Positions 1 through 8,912 are shown, counted from the first letter of the stretch. The stretch is 64,000 nt of DNA from an uncultured Clostridia bacterium (GCA_934169775.1 CAKPOI010000002.1:35804-99803), one strand, 5' to 3'. Notes: generated from the sequence alone by a model not told the origin. Numbers and translations: made by a program.

Positions 1-2
1 TG

Positions 3-449
3 TTAAATAATCGTAAAGGTGGCTTTTGGATAAATCTTAATCCAGTTTTACAAAGACTTTATTTAACTGGTAATGAAATTATTACTTTATGTAATAGATT
101 TGATGTACAAAATAGTTCTAGATTGATAAATCTTTCTGAGTACATCTTTATCTTATTAAAGAATAAAAAAACTTTCAAATATTTTTCTAAAAAAATTCCT
201 GAAAATATGTGGAGAAAGCCACTATTGCAAAAAAGTGTTTTTTTATCTATTAATACAATTTATTTAGATAATTGGCCTTTTATTGTTCAAGATTCTAATT
301 CTCCAACTGGTTATTCGCTAGTCTGCTATTCTCAAAGTGATTTTTTTGATTTTAGTAAACTTTATTATTCTTTTTGTGAGAGGGATAATTTATTTGGTAA
401 CTCCCATAAATATATTCCTCAGCTTTATGCAATAGGATATGATTTGTGA
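3..449 (+). CDS. C-terminal part of an unknown protein, cut by the window edge
   Basis: An open frame runs from the left edge to a TGA at 447-449, giving about 148 residues with no upstream stop, so the start lies outside the window. A TTG at 123 is in frame but has no convincing ribosome binding site, so I treat the whole frame as the tail of a longer gene. The product is rich in Asn, Leu, Phe and Tyr, with no signal peptide, clear membrane helix or motif I recognise. It converges on greA across a shared hairpin. I do not assign a function. Confidence 0.5.
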   Translation, partial: LNNRKGGFWINLNPVLQRLYLTGNEIITLCNRFDVQNSSRLINLSEYIFILLKNKKTFKYFSKKIPENMWRKPLLQKSVFLSINTIYLDNWPFIVQDSNSPTGYSLVCYSQSDFFDFSKLYYSFCERDNLFGNSHKYIPQLYAIGYDL

Positions 450-508
450 CTTACTGACTAGTTTTTACTTCATTTGATTAATTATATTTTTAGTTAATTA
501 CTAAATGA

Positions 509-546
509 AATAGAGAGAGTATAATTTTATTTATATTCTCTCTATT
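509..546. terminator. Bidirectional terminator-like hairpin between convergent genes
   Basis: A 15-bp stem with one G-T pair (509-523 with 532-546) and an 8-nt loop separates the unknown plus-strand gene from greA. T-rich sequence follows on the plus strand. It probably serves both convergent genes. Confidence 0.6.
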
Positions 547-549
547 ATT

Positions 550-1026
550 CTATTTTTTTATTGATAGTATTTTGTATTTCATTATTCCAGCTGGTGCATT
601 TACCTCAACTGTTTGACCTTTTTTAGCTCCTAATAATGCCTCTCCTAGTGGTGATTCATTTGATATTTTATTTTCTGTAAGGTCTACTTCAGTTGATCCT
701 ACTATTGTGTATTCTACTTTTTCATCAAATTCTAAGTCATGTACTTTTACTACATTTCCTATTTGTACAGTTTCTGTGTCTATTTCTTTTTCATCAATGA
801 TTTTTGCATGTCTTAGTTTATTTTCTAATTCTGCTATTTTTAATTCATTTTCTGCTTGTGCATTTTTTGCTTCATCATATTCTGAATTTTCTGATAAGTC
901 TCCAAATCCTAGTGCTACTTTTATTCTTTCTGCTATTTCTGCTCTTTTTTCTGTTTTTAAATAATTTAATTCTTTTTCTAAGTTATCATGTCCTTCTTGT
1001 GTAAGGATTACTTCTTTCTCTTCCAT
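550..1026 (-). CDS. greA: Transcription elongation factor GreA
   Basis: The product (158 residues, normal GreA length) rescues backtracked RNA polymerase by stimulating cleavage of the 3' end of the nascent RNA in the secondary channel. The N-terminal half (about 1-75) is a charged coiled coil with the acidic tip motif [13 protein letters not shown] at residues 42-54. The C-terminal half is the FKBP-like GreA/B domain ending in Gly-rich turns ([13 protein letters not shown]). An AAAGGAAG-like ribosome binding site precedes the ATG. The gene has its own consensus promoter at the end of pgsA and is probably monocistronic. Confidence 0.96.
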   Translation of the reverse strand: MEEKEVILTQEGHDNLEKELNYLKTEKRAEIAERIKVALGFGDLSENSEYDEAKNAQAENELKIAELENKLRHAKIIDEKEIDTETVQIGNVVKVHDLEFDEKVEYTIVGSTEVDLTENKISNESPLGEALLGAKKGQTVEVNAPAGIMKYKILSIKK

Positions 1027-1087
1027 GTGATTACTTCCTTTCTTCTTGTTTTGTGTTTGTGTAATATTTTTTTACACAAATAAATAT

Positions 1088-1124
1088 GTGGACTTTTGTT
1101 ATAATCTAATGTAATACTGTCCGC
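1088..1124. repeat. Degenerate copy of the 47-bp palindromic repeat in the greA leader
   Basis: GTGGAC and GTCCGC ends enclose a TCTAAT core, as in the three full 47-bp copies at 8715, 22059 and 46152, but this copy is shortened to 37 bp. It lies in the 5' untranslated region of greA, just downstream of the promoter. Confidence 0.45.
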
Positions 1125-1133
1125 TTTCGTTAT

Positions 1134-1162
1134 ATATTAAGACAGAACTTGGATTTTGTCAA
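1134..1162 (-). promoter_or_regulatory. Sigma-A promoter of greA
   Basis: On the minus strand TTGACA (1157-1162) is followed after exactly 17 nt by TAATAT (1134-1139). It sits just past the stop codon of pgsA, so greA can be transcribed independently. Confidence 0.65.
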
Positions 1163-1164
1163 GT

Positions 1165-1767
1165 CTATTTTAGTAATTCTTTTCCATTTTTTAGATATTC
1201 TATTCCTGAAAATACTGTTGCAATAGTTTGAATTATCATCATTATTGTTACTGTTAAGTTTAGTATAAAATCAGAACCTTGCAAATATCCTTTAAAACAT
1301 TCACCAAATGGATATAAGTCTAAAAATGCTAATATTATTGCTATCATTTGAGTTACTGTTTTTAGTTTTCCCCATTTTGATGCTGCTATTACTTTTCCAC
1401 CTTTTTCTACTGCTACTAATCTGTAGCCTGATACTATAAATTCTCTTGCTAATACTATTATTGGTATCCATGCTGGTATTTTTCCAAATTCTACTAGCAT
1501 TACCATTGCTGCTAAGACTAATATTTTATCTGCTATTGGATCTAAAAATTTTCCAAATGTTGTTACTTGTTTTCTGCTTCTTGCTATATATCCATCTAAT
1601 TTGTCTGTTATTGATGCTATTATAAATATTATGTCTATTATTATGTATGCTAATGGTATTCCTAAAATTTCATTTTCTATTTGAAAAAATGGAATTATTA
1701 CCATTATTGGTACTAATATCATTCTGAATATTGTCAATTTATTTGCTAAGTTCATATTTTCTTTCAT
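1165..1767 (-). CDS. pgsA: CDP-diacylglycerol--glycerol-3-phosphate 3-phosphatidyltransferase
   Basis: The enzyme makes phosphatidylglycerol phosphate from CDP-diacylglycerol and glycerol-3-phosphate, the committed step to phosphatidylglycerol and cardiolipin. The full CDP-alcohol phosphotransferase signature is present: D55, D58-G59, A62-R63, G72, D76 and D80. Several hydrophobic helices span the 200-residue protein, as usual for the family. The first Met (MKENMNLANK) or Met5 may be the start; the family usually begins close to the NLANKLT motif. The gene follows the S41 protease gene with about 42 bp between them. Confidence 0.93.
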   Translation of the reverse strand: MKENMNLANKLTIFRMILVPIMVIIPFFQIENEILGIPLAYIIIDIIFIIASITDKLDGYIARSRKQVTTFGKFLDPIADKILVLAAMVMLVEFGKIPAWIPIIVLAREFIVSGYRLVAVEKGGKVIAASKWGKLKTVTQMIAIILAFLDLYPFGECFKGYLQGSDFILNLTVTIMMIIQTIATVFSGIEYLKNGKELLK

Positions 1768-1809
1768 TCCTTTCTAAATGCCTAATTATGTTCTAATCTT
1801 AAACTATTA

Positions 1810-3024
1810 TTAATTATTTTGATTTGCTATTTCTTTTGCTTTTTGTAATTGGGTATCTTTTTCTTCTGGCACATTTATTACACTTTCAACATCACTTGGT
1901 AATTCTACTGTTTCATCTGGCTCTATTCCTATTTTGTTTATTTTATTACGATTTGGAGTTTGATATTCTTCTACTGTTAGTTTTATTCCACTTCCATCTT
2001 TTACACTTAATATTTGTTGTATTACTCCTTTTCCATATGTTTTTGTTCCTACAATTTTAGCTTTTCCTAAATCTTTTAATGCTCCTGCTAATATTTCTGA
2101 TGCACTTGCTGTATTTTCGTTTGTTAATATTATTACTGGTTCTGATATTATTGGATTATTTTCTGATTTTTTTACTTCTTCATTTCCTTTTTTGTCTACT
2201 TCATATAGTAATACTAAATCTTTTTCTGCCATGTAATCTGCTATTTTTAATGCTTGATCTACTAATCCTCCACCATTATTTCTTAAGTCTATTATTAGTG
2301 ATTTTATTTTTGATTTTTTTAATTCTTCATATTTTGTTTTAAAATCTTCTGCTGTTGTTTCATCAAAAGATGTAAATTTTATATATCCTATGTTATTTTC
2401 TAGTACTTTTGATTCTACTGGATTTACTTTTATTTTTTCTCTTTTTATTTTAAATTCTTTTGTTTCTGTTCCTCTTAATATTGTTATTTCTACTTCTGTT
2501 CCTTCTTCTCCTTTTATATCGTTTGTCATTGTTGACATTTCACTTGAATTATATGTTTTTCCATTTACACTTACTATTATGTCTCCTGGCTCTATTCCTG
2601 CTTTTTCTGCTGGTGAGTCTTTTATTGGTGAAAGTACTTTTACTTTATCTGATTTTTTGTCAGCTGTCATGTAAATTCCTATTCCTACATAATTTCCAAG
2701 TGTATCTTCCATATATTCTTCCATTTCTTCTTTTGATATGTATTCTGTATATGGATCATCTAATCCTTCTATATATCCTTTTATTGCTCCTTCTTTTAAT
2801 TTTTCTTCATCTACTTCTCCTAAGTAGTATTTGTTTATTATTTCTTTGTATTTTGCTAAGTTTATTGCTATATCATTACTTGTGCTATCTGCTAATGCTG
2901 CTAATTTTCCATCATTTTCTATATATTTATACATCCCTATTGATGTTATTATAAATGTAATAAATGCTGTTAATACTATTATCATTATTGTTTTATAAAT
3001 TTTGTATGTTGTTTGCTTTTTCAC
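1810..3024 (-). CDS. CtpA/CtpB-type S41 carboxy-terminal processing protease
   Basis: A serine protease of 404 residues anchored by an N-terminal membrane segment (about 12-31), with an N-terminal helical region, a PDZ domain at about 110-195 (GIEPGDIIVSVNG) and the S41 catalytic domain. The catalytic residues can be placed: Ser309 in TASASE and Lys332 in YGKG, with Gln336 after it. Such proteases process cell-envelope proteins outside the membrane. Following ftsEX and two M23 hydrolases suggests it trims or controls that division-associated system, although sporulation CtpB proteins have the same architecture. Confidence 0.93.
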   Translation of the reverse strand: MKKQTTYKIYKTIMIIVLTAFITFIITSIGMYKYIENDGKLAALADSTSNDIAINLAKYKEIINKYYLGEVDEEKLKEGAIKGYIEGLDDPYTEYISKEEMEEYMEDTLGNYVGIGIYMTADKKSDKVKVLSPIKDSPAEKAGIEPGDIIVSVNGKTYNSSEMSTMTNDIKGEEGTEVEITILRGTETKEFKIKREKIKVNPVESKVLENNIGYIKFTSFDETTAEDFKTKYEELKKSKIKSLIIDLRNNGGGLVDQALKIADYMAEKDLVLLYEVDKKGNEEVKKSENNPIISEPVIILTNENTASASEILAGALKDLGKAKIVGTKTYGKGVIQQILSVKDGSGIKLTVEEYQTPNRNKINKIGIEPDETVELPSDVESVINVPEEKDTQLQKAKEIANQNN

Positions 3025-3170
3025 TTTTAATCACATTCCTTTCTTAATGCTATTATATTATAAAAATTTTGAGACTTTCTTCTGAAAATAAAATATTTTT
3101 ACTTTGTACTGCGAAACTAAAAATTCTCATATTGTTTCTTATAATATAAAAAGGGATATTACTTCCCTTT

Positions 3171-4469
3171 TTAGAAATAGTTATTTGGATTTACTCTTGA
3201 GTCATCTCCATATTTTGTTGCACTATAGCTGTAGTTATATGGTGATTTTCTTACCTCAAAGTGTAAATGTGGACCACTTGAATTTCCCGTACTTCCACTT
3301 TTCATTATAACTTGTCCCTGCGATACTATTTGTCCTGGTGATACACTTATAGAACCTGCTGTTCCATGTCCATATATTGTTTGTAATCCATTAGCATGTT
3401 GGATAATTACATGTGTTCCATAACTATATGTTAAATTTCCTACTGATAATACTACTCCATCTGCTGCTGCATAGACTGGTGTTCCTGAACTAATTGCATA
3501 ATCTATAGCTCCATGGAATCTTCCACTTGAATAATATCCATTTGTAGATATTGAGCCTCCACTTACCGGTCTAATAAATCCATTAGAATTTTGGGTTGTT
3601 GAGTTCCCATTATTATTAGTTGTTGAGTTGTTATTATTTGTTCCATTGTTTTTTTTGCTTGTATTGTTTTTCTTAGCTTCTGCTGCTTTTCTTTTTGCTT
3701 CTTCTTGTGCTTTTAATTGTTCTAATTGTTTTTTGTATCTTGCTTGTGCTGCTGCTATATTTTTTTGTATTTGCATATTGTCTTGTGTTAATTGATCTAT
3801 TTCTTTTTGTAATTCTTGTTCTTGGCTAGATAGTTGTGATACATATGTAGTTTTTTCGCTTTTCTTTGCTTCTAGTTGTGTTGATACTTGTTGTTTACTT
3901 GCTTTTGCTGTTGTTAGTGTTTGTTTACTATCTTCTATTTCTTTTTTGGCTGTTTCTATTTCATTTTTTTGCCTATCTATTTCTTTTAATAAATCTAAAT
4001 CACATTGTGCTATTTCTGAAACTATGTAATAACTTGAAATAAAATCAGTGAGACTTTCTGATGACAGTAAAATGTCTAAATATGTTGTATCTCCTGCTTC
4101 ATATAGAGCTACTATTCTTTCTTCTAGCATTTGCTGTTGACTTTCATATTCTTTTTGTGCTTTTTCTAATTTGCTATTTGAGTCTTCTATTTTTTGATTT
4201 GCATTTGCTATTTGTATGTCTAGATTTGTAATTTCTGTTTGATAGTCTTGTATTTGTGAATTGATGTTATCTACTTCTTTTTGAGTTGATTCCTTTTCAT
4301 TTGTTACTTCTTCTTTTTCAGCTTTTATTTCATCCTGTTTTTTTTCATTTTCTTGTTGTTGAACCTTTAATTCTTGTTCTTCTGTTGTCACTGCAAATGA
4401 TGAATTCACACTAAATATTATTATAAATGTTAATATTAGACATACAATTTTTTGACATATATTTTTCAT
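3171..4469 (-). CDS. Coiled-coil M23 peptidoglycan hydrolase (EnvC/PcsB-like architecture), paralog 1
   Basis: A secreted protein of 432 residues: a signal peptide ending near SSFA (about residue 27), a long coiled coil to about 260, a low-complexity Lys/Asn/Ser/Thr linker, and a C-terminal LytM/M23 domain. Zinc ligands are visible in HGAID and HLHFE. Both this protein and its neighbour carry a conserved module ERIVALYEAGDT..LDI followed by TDFISSYY, so they are tandem paralogs. In the ftsEX context, coiled-coil hydrolases of this shape are activated by FtsX through the coiled coil. That role is inferred from architecture and position. Confidence 0.9.
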   Translation of the reverse strand: MKNICQKIVCLILTFIIIFSVNSSFAVTTEEQELKVQQQENEKKQDEIKAEKEEVTNEKESTQKEVDNINSQIQDYQTEITNLDIQIANANQKIEDSNSKLEKAQKEYESQQQMLEERIVALYEAGDTTYLDILLSSESLTDFISSYYIVSEIAQCDLDLLKEIDRQKNEIETAKKEIEDSKQTLTTAKASKQQVSTQLEAKKSEKTTYVSQLSSQEQELQKEIDQLTQDNMQIQKNIAAAQARYKKQLEQLKAQEEAKRKAAEAKKNNTSKKNNGTNNNNSTTNNNGNSTTQNSNGFIRPVSGGSISTNGYYSSGRFHGAIDYAISSGTPVYAAADGVVLSVGNLTYSYGTHVIIQHANGLQTIYGHGTAGSISVSPGQIVSQGQVIMKSGSTGNSSGPHLHFEVRKSPYNYSYSATKYGDDSRVNPNNYF

Positions 4470-4547
4470 ATGTTCCTCCTTTTTCCTGACTTTATTTCAT
4501 GGCTTCATACAGGAATTTGTGTTTGAATAAATATCTTTTATAAATTT

Positions 4548-5792
4548 TTATTCTTGTTGGTTTGTTTCTTGATTCGTTTTTGTATTTTCTGTAGTTGTAT
4601 TTTCATTGTTTTGCTCACTTTGTGCTTTGTCTTCTTCTGAATTTGGTACTATTCCATTTGTTATATATGGCATTGGATTTGTAACTGTTCCATTTTTTCT
4701 TACTTCAAAATGTGCATGTGCTCCTGTTGAATATCCTGTTGATCCTACTTTTAATACTGCTTGATTTCTTTTTACAGTATCTCCTGCATTTACTAAAAAT
4801 TCTGAACCATGTGCATATAATGTTGAAATTCCTCCTCCATGGTCTATTACTACCATTTTTCCATATGCTATATTATATTCTGCTTTTACTACTACCCCAT
4901 CATTTGCTGCTACAAAATTTGCTCCCATTGGTGCTGATATATCAACACCTGTATGTAATTTGTATATTTTTGTTATTGGATGTGTTCTCATTCCATATGG
5001 TGAACTTATTTTGGTATATCCTGGAACTGGCCATGCTAGTTCTCCACCTATATATGCTGTGTCTATTTCATTTTTTGCTAATTCTATCAATTGATTATTT
5101 ACTTCTGCTAATACTTTGTTGTATTCTTCTAATTTTTCTTGTGTTTGTTTTTCTTGGTCAGATAATTTACTAACATAACTTTCTCTTAATGTTTTTGTTG
5201 TTTGTAATACTTTTGATGTTCTTGTTTGTTTTTCTATTATTGTTGCTACTTCTTTTTTTTCTTTTTCTAGTCTTTCTTTTGTGTTTTCAATTTTGTGTTT
5301 TCTTTCTCCAATTTCTTGTAACATTTCTGAATCATAGTCTGCTATTTCTGATAATACATAATAGCTTGATATAAAGTCTGTTATACTTGTTGAGTTTAAT
5401 ACTATGTCTAAATATTGTGTATCTCCTGCTTCATATAATGCTACTATTCTTTGTTCAAATATTTCTTTTTGTTCATCATATTTTTCTTGTTCTGTTTTCT
5501 GTTCTTCTTCTAATTGTTGAATTGTTGTTTGTAATATTTGTACTTTTTCTGCTGTTCCTGCTAATTCTGCTTCTGCTGTTGCTATTTTTTCGTCTAATTT
5601 TTGTACTTGTTCTAAATTTTCTGTAATATCCATTTTTAAATCTGATAGTTCGTCATTTGTTTTATTAATTTGCTCTTGTACTTCTTTTTGCTTGTCCTGT
5701 AATTCTGTTGCTTCTACTGCTAATACTGTTGGCATTATTCCACACATTAAGCAAGTTAATATTATACATAAAATTTTACGCATTTTATTCAT
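4548..5792 (-). CDS. Coiled-coil M23 peptidoglycan hydrolase (EnvC/PcsB-like architecture), paralog 2
   Basis: 414 residues with a signal peptide (about 1-25), a coiled coil to about 235, a LytM/M23 endopeptidase domain (about 250-370) and a Gln/Asn/Thr-rich tail. The zinc-site motifs HTGVD and HAHFE are intact, so the domain should be active, presumably cutting peptide cross-bridges in peptidoglycan. The gene starts 4 bp after the ftsX stop codon, so it is probably translationally coupled and the direct partner of FtsEX. Compared with paralog 1 it lacks the low-complexity linker but has an extended C-terminus. Confidence 0.92.
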   Translation of the reverse strand: MNKMRKILCIILTCLMCGIMPTVLAVEATELQDKQKEVQEQINKTNDELSDLKMDITENLEQVQKLDEKIATAEAELAGTAEKVQILQTTIQQLEEEQKTEQEKYDEQKEIFEQRIVALYEAGDTQYLDIVLNSTSITDFISSYYVLSEIADYDSEMLQEIGERKHKIENTKERLEKEKKEVATIIEKQTRTSKVLQTTKTLRESYVSKLSDQEKQTQEKLEEYNKVLAEVNNQLIELAKNEIDTAYIGGELAWPVPGYTKISSPYGMRTHPITKIYKLHTGVDISAPMGANFVAANDGVVVKAEYNIAYGKMVVIDHGGGISTLYAHGSEFLVNAGDTVKRNQAVLKVGSTGYSTGAHAHFEVRKNGTVTNPMPYITNGIVPNSEEDKAQSEQNNENTTTENTKTNQETNQQE

Positions 5793-5796
5793 TCCT

Positions 5797-6693
5797 TTAT
5801 ACTTTTAAATATTTTCTCATAGATACTACACTTCCTACTGTTCCTATGCCTATTCCTAATATTAAGTATACTATTATTATTGATGTCAACATTTCATTTA
5901 GTCCTAATAGATTCATTCCCATAACTCTTACAAAGTCTGATGCTGCCATTTTTGTTGTTATTATGTTGTATGTTCCTCCGACAATTATGATTGATATTAT
6001 ACTTGATATTATTCCTATAACAATACCTTCTACTATAAATGGCCATCTTATAAAACTATTTGTGGCTCCTACATATTTCATTATTGAGATTTCTTTTCTT
6101 CTTGAATGTACTGTTAATTTAATTGTATTTGAGATGATAAATGTTGATATTACAATTAATAGTAGTAATATTACTCCTGTTGCTATTCTTATTACTTTTG
6201 CTATTGATATTAATTTCATTGCTGTTTCATTGCTATTAGTAATTTTTACAACATTATCTATTTTCTCTACCTCCTCTTGTATTATTTTACTTTTTTCCAA
6301 ATCTGTAACTTTTACTATGTAAGAGGCTTTTATTTTTTGTACATTGAATCCATCTAATACACCTTTTTCATCTTTTAATTTTTCTTTCATTGTGTTTAGT
6401 CCTTGCTCTTTTGATACAAAATCAATTGTACTTACTCCATCTATTAGTCTTATTTTTTCTTTTACTTCATCCATTTCTTCTTGTGTAGCATCTTCTTTCA
6501 TAAATGCCTGGAATCCTTGTTGCAATTTTAAATTGTCAACAAAATGGTTTACATTTTCTCCTATTATTAAGAATAGTCCAAATATTATCATTGTTGCACA
6601 CATAATAATAATAGATGCCATTGTTGATTTTTTATTTTTAAATACATTGCTGAATCCTTCTCCAATTAAATATCCTAATCTATTATATTTCAC
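5797..6693 (-). CDS. ftsX: Cell division ABC transporter permease FtsX
   Basis: FtsX is the membrane half of FtsEX, which couples ATP hydrolysis inside the cell to activation of peptidoglycan hydrolases outside. The protein has an N-terminal cytoplasmic segment (KYNRLGYLIGEGF), a first transmembrane helix near 25-45, an extracellular domain to about 160 and three further helices. I choose the GTG at 6693 because the AAAGGTGG site lies 8 nt upstream; the upstream ATGs at 6717 and 6699 sit on or too close to that site. The start overlaps the end of ftsE by 11 nt, implying translational coupling. Confidence 0.9.
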   Translation of the reverse strand: MKYNRLGYLIGEGFSNVFKNKKSTMASIIIMCATMIIFGLFLIIGENVNHFVDNLKLQQGFQAFMKEDATQEEMDEVKEKIRLIDGVSTIDFVSKEQGLNTMKEKLKDEKGVLDGFNVQKIKASYIVKVTDLEKSKIIQEEVEKIDNVVKITNSNETAMKLISIAKVIRIATGVILLLLIVISTFIISNTIKLTVHSRRKEISIMKYVGATNSFIRWPFIVEGIVIGIISSIISIIIVGGTYNIITTKMAASDFVRVMGMNLLGLNEMLTSIIIVYLILGIGIGTVGSVVSMRKYLKV

Positions 6694-7369
6694 AATCATA
6701 CCCACCTTTTTTATCATCTCTTACTATTACGCCTTTATTTATATGGATAACTCTTTTTTTCATTTTATCTACAATATCTTTGGCGTGTGTTGCTACTACT
6801 ACTGTTGTTCCTCTCATATTTATGTCATTTAATAATTGCATAATATCCCATGCTGTGTCTGGATCTAAGTTTCCTGTAGGCTCGTCTGCTATTAGCATTG
6901 ATGGGTTATTTACTAATGCTCTTGCTAATGCTACTCTTTGTTGTTCTCCTCCTGATAGTTCATTTGGATACATTTTTGCTTTATTGCTTAGTCCTACAAG
7001 TGATAATATCATTGGTACTTGCCTTCTTATATGTCTTGGTGTTGCTCTTACTATATACATTGCATATGCTACATTGTCATATACTGTTTTATCTGGTAAT
7101 AGTCTGAAGTCTTGAAATACTACTCCCATACTTCTTCTTAAATATGGTACTCTGCTTTGTTTTAAAAATGTTGTGTCTTTTCCATTTATTATTATGTTTC
7201 CAGATGTTGGTTCTTCTTCTTTTAGTATTAGCTTTATTAGTGTTGATTTTCCACTTCCTGATGTTCCTACTAAAAATGCAAATTCGCCTTTATCTATTTT
7301 GAAGTTAGCATTTTGTACAGCTTTTGTTCCTGTATCATATGTTTTACTTACATTTCTAAATTCTATCAT
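6683..7369 (-). CDS. ftsE: Cell division ATP-binding protein FtsE
   Basis: The ATPase subunit of FtsEX, about 228 residues. Walker A (GTSGSGKST), the ABC signature LSGGEQQRVALARAL and Walker B with IADEPTGNLD are all intact. The ATG at 7369 is preferred over the one at 7390 because AAAGGAAG lies about 8-10 nt upstream and the protein then begins MIEFRNVS, as in the family. It is the first gene of the ftsE-ftsX-M23-M23-S41 unit and has a promoter about 50 bp upstream. Confidence 0.94.
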   Translation of the reverse strand: MIEFRNVSKTYDTGTKAVQNANFKIDKGEFAFLVGTSGSGKSTLIKLILKEEEPTSGNIIINGKDTTFLKQSRVPYLRRSMGVVFQDFRLLPDKTVYDNVAYAMYIVRATPRHIRRQVPMILSLVGLSNKAKMYPNELSGGEQQRVALARALVNNPSMLIADEPTGNLDPDTAWDIMQLLNDINMRGTTVVVATHAKDIVDKMKKRVIHINKGVIVRDDKKGGYDCEI

Positions 7370-7416
7370 TTCTTTTCTTCCTTTCGGCATAATAATCTTA
7401 TATTCTTGTCCAATAT

Positions 7417-7445
7417 ATCATACCAATAATCATAAGTTTTGGCAA
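7417..7445 (-). promoter_or_regulatory. Predicted sigma-A promoter of the ftsEX unit
   Basis: On the minus strand TTGCCA (7440-7445) and TATGAT (7417-7422) are separated by exactly 17 nt. It lies between the giant palindrome and ftsE and so separates the pilus/transketolase unit from the division unit. Confidence 0.6.
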
Positions 7446-7548
7446 TAGTTTTTAATTAAAAAATCTGTGGAATTTTTTGTATTTTTCCTATCTTTTGGCA
7501 TGTTTTCTTGTTTTTTCATACTTTTTGAATTTTTTGTGAATTTTTATA

Positions 7549-7757
7549 TAAAAAGTAATATATGTATATGGTAAAATAATTTTCGAATGTGATTGGAGCA
7601 AGCTTAGAATTTCTTAAATAAGTTAATAGAAGGCTTCACGTCGAGCGAAGCGAGGACTAAGATGAAGGAAGCTTTTAACTTATTTTAGAAATTTTTAGTT
7701 TGTGTATTGAACCGAGAAAATTATTAAACCATATACATATACTACTTTTTTATTATA
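7549..7757. repeat. About 200-bp imperfect palindrome (giant hairpin, MITE-like)
   Basis: Outer arms at about 7552-7573 and 7728-7750 pair around TATATGTATATGGT. Inner arms (about 7608-7632 with 7663-7692, core AAATAAGTTAA) continue the hairpin, which closes on a GC-richer centre with TCGAGCGAAGCGAGGA. The right arm includes the stop codon of the transketolase gene. No ORF is inside. It fills most of the 362-bp gap between the transketolase subunit and ftsE and could be a non-autonomous element or a structured RNA. Confidence 0.75.
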
Positions 7758-8685
7758 ATAAATTTTTGACTATATCTTCTGCAGTTATTTTGAAATATTT
7801 CATTAATTCTTCGGCTTTTCCTGATTTTCCAAATGTGTCTGGTATTCCCATTCTTATAAGTTGTTTTGGATATAATTCTGTTAAAACTTCTGAAATTGCA
7901 CTTCCTAATCCCCCTATTATATTATGGTCTTCTATTGATATTAGTTTTTTAGTTTCTTTTGCTGATTTTACTATTATATCTTTATCTATTGGTTTTACTG
8001 TGTGAATATCAATTACTCTTACATTAATTCCTTTTTCCTTTAATATTTCTTGTGCTTTTAAGCTTTCTGCAACTGTTACGCCTGTACTAAATATAGATCC
8101 ATCTGTGCCTTCTCCAAATTGCACTGCTTTTCCTATTTCAAAATTGTAATTTTCATCATATATTATTGGTGTTGCTAATCTTGATAATCTTAAATATACT
8201 GGCCCATCGATTTTTGATATCTCTTTAACCGCCCATTTGGTTTGTGTGTCGTCACTTACTGATATTACTGTCATATTTGGTATTGTCCTCATTAAAGATA
8301 TGTCTTCTATCATTTGATGTGTTGCTCCATCTTCTCCTACTGTTATTCCAGCATGTGTTGCACATATTTTTACATTTAATTTTGGATAACATATGCTGTT
8401 TCTTATTTGATCATATGCTCTCCCTGCTGCAAACATTGCAAAAGTGCTTGCATAAGGTATTTTCCCACATGTTGCTAGCCCTGCTGCTGTTGCCATCATA
8501 TCTTGTTCTGCTATTCCCATATCTAAAAATCTTTTTGGATATTCTTTGGCAAATATTCCTGTTTTTGTTGCTCCTGCTAAATCTGCATCTAATACTACTA
8601 TATTTTCATTTTCTTTTCCTAGTTCTAGCAAAGCTTCTCCATAACTTTGTCTTGTTGCTTTTTTTTCTTCTTTCATTTTTATCAC
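7753..8685 (-). CDS. Transketolase, C-terminal (pyrimidine-binding) subunit
   Basis: 310 residues that correspond only to the C-terminal half of transketolase: the pyrimidine-binding domain with the catalytic-Glu region MGIAEQDMMATAAGLA, then the transketolase C-terminal domain. Two-subunit transketolases are common in Clostridia; the partner carries the diphosphate-binding GDG motif and is normally encoded just upstream. Here the upstream gene is pilC, so the partner is not adjacent and must be elsewhere. If partnered, the enzyme transfers two-carbon ketol units in the pentose phosphate pathway. Confidence in the exact substrate is lower. Confidence 0.88.
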   Translation of the reverse strand: MIKMKEEKKATRQSYGEALLELGKENENIVVLDADLAGATKTGIFAKEYPKRFLDMGIAEQDMMATAAGLATCGKIPYASTFAMFAAGRAYDQIRNSICYPKLNVKICATHAGITVGEDGATHQMIEDISLMRTIPNMTVISVSDDTQTKWAVKEISKIDGPVYLRLSRLATPIIYDENYNFEIGKAVQFGEGTDGSIFSTGVTVAESLKAQEILKEKGINVRVIDIHTVKPIDKDIIVKSAKETKKLISIEDHNIIGGLGSAISEVLTELYPKQLIRMGIPDTFGKSGKAEELMKYFKITAEDIVKNLL

Positions 8686-8714
8686 TTTCCTTCTTTTTTA
8701 TTTTTTGTTAGTTG

Positions 8715-8761
8715 CGTACTTTAAAATGTTCTAATAATTGCTATTTTTATTAATGTCCGCT
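8715..8761. repeat. 47-bp palindromic repeat, copy 1
   Basis: This copy begins GCGTAC and ends GTCCGC, with TTCTAATAATTGC in the middle. It aligns without gaps to the copies at 22059-22105 and 46152-46198. It lies upstream of the transketolase gene. Confidence 0.7.
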
Positions 8762-8777
8762 TTTGTTTTAATTTATT

Positions 8778-8823
8778 AAAAGTTGCCAATACTCGGAGTC
8801 TTGTTTTTCCGTTGGCAACTTTT
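8778..8823 (-). terminator. Terminator downstream of pilC
   Basis: A perfect 12-bp stem (AAAAGTTGCCAA with its complement at 8812-8823) around a 22-nt loop, with A/T runs at both ends. It should end the pilus operon and could act in both directions. Confidence 0.65.
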
Positions 8824-8847
8824 TTATCTTTTTCTTTTGATTTTGTT

Positions 8848-8912
8848 AGTGCTTTTTTGCTCCGTCCCCAAAAGCATTAGTGTTTTTTGAGTCCGGCCCC
8901 AAAAGCATTAGT
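8848..8912. repeat. Two REP-like repeats at the pilC stop codon
   Basis: Two tandem units of the dispersed palindrome (GCTCCGTCCCC in one, GAGTCCGGCCCC in the other, each followed by AAAAGCATTA). The second unit contains the TAA stop codon of pilC. The same family occurs near 31654, 32558, 34788, 40363, 40432 and 45500. Confidence 0.75.

Noticed and set aside
1824..2954. Plus-strand Leu/Phe-rich frames opposite the S41 protease gene
   Set aside because: They are antisense shadows of an AT-rich gene with T-rich codons; the same low-complexity Leu/Phe/Ile frames appear opposite most minus-strand genes and none has a binding site.
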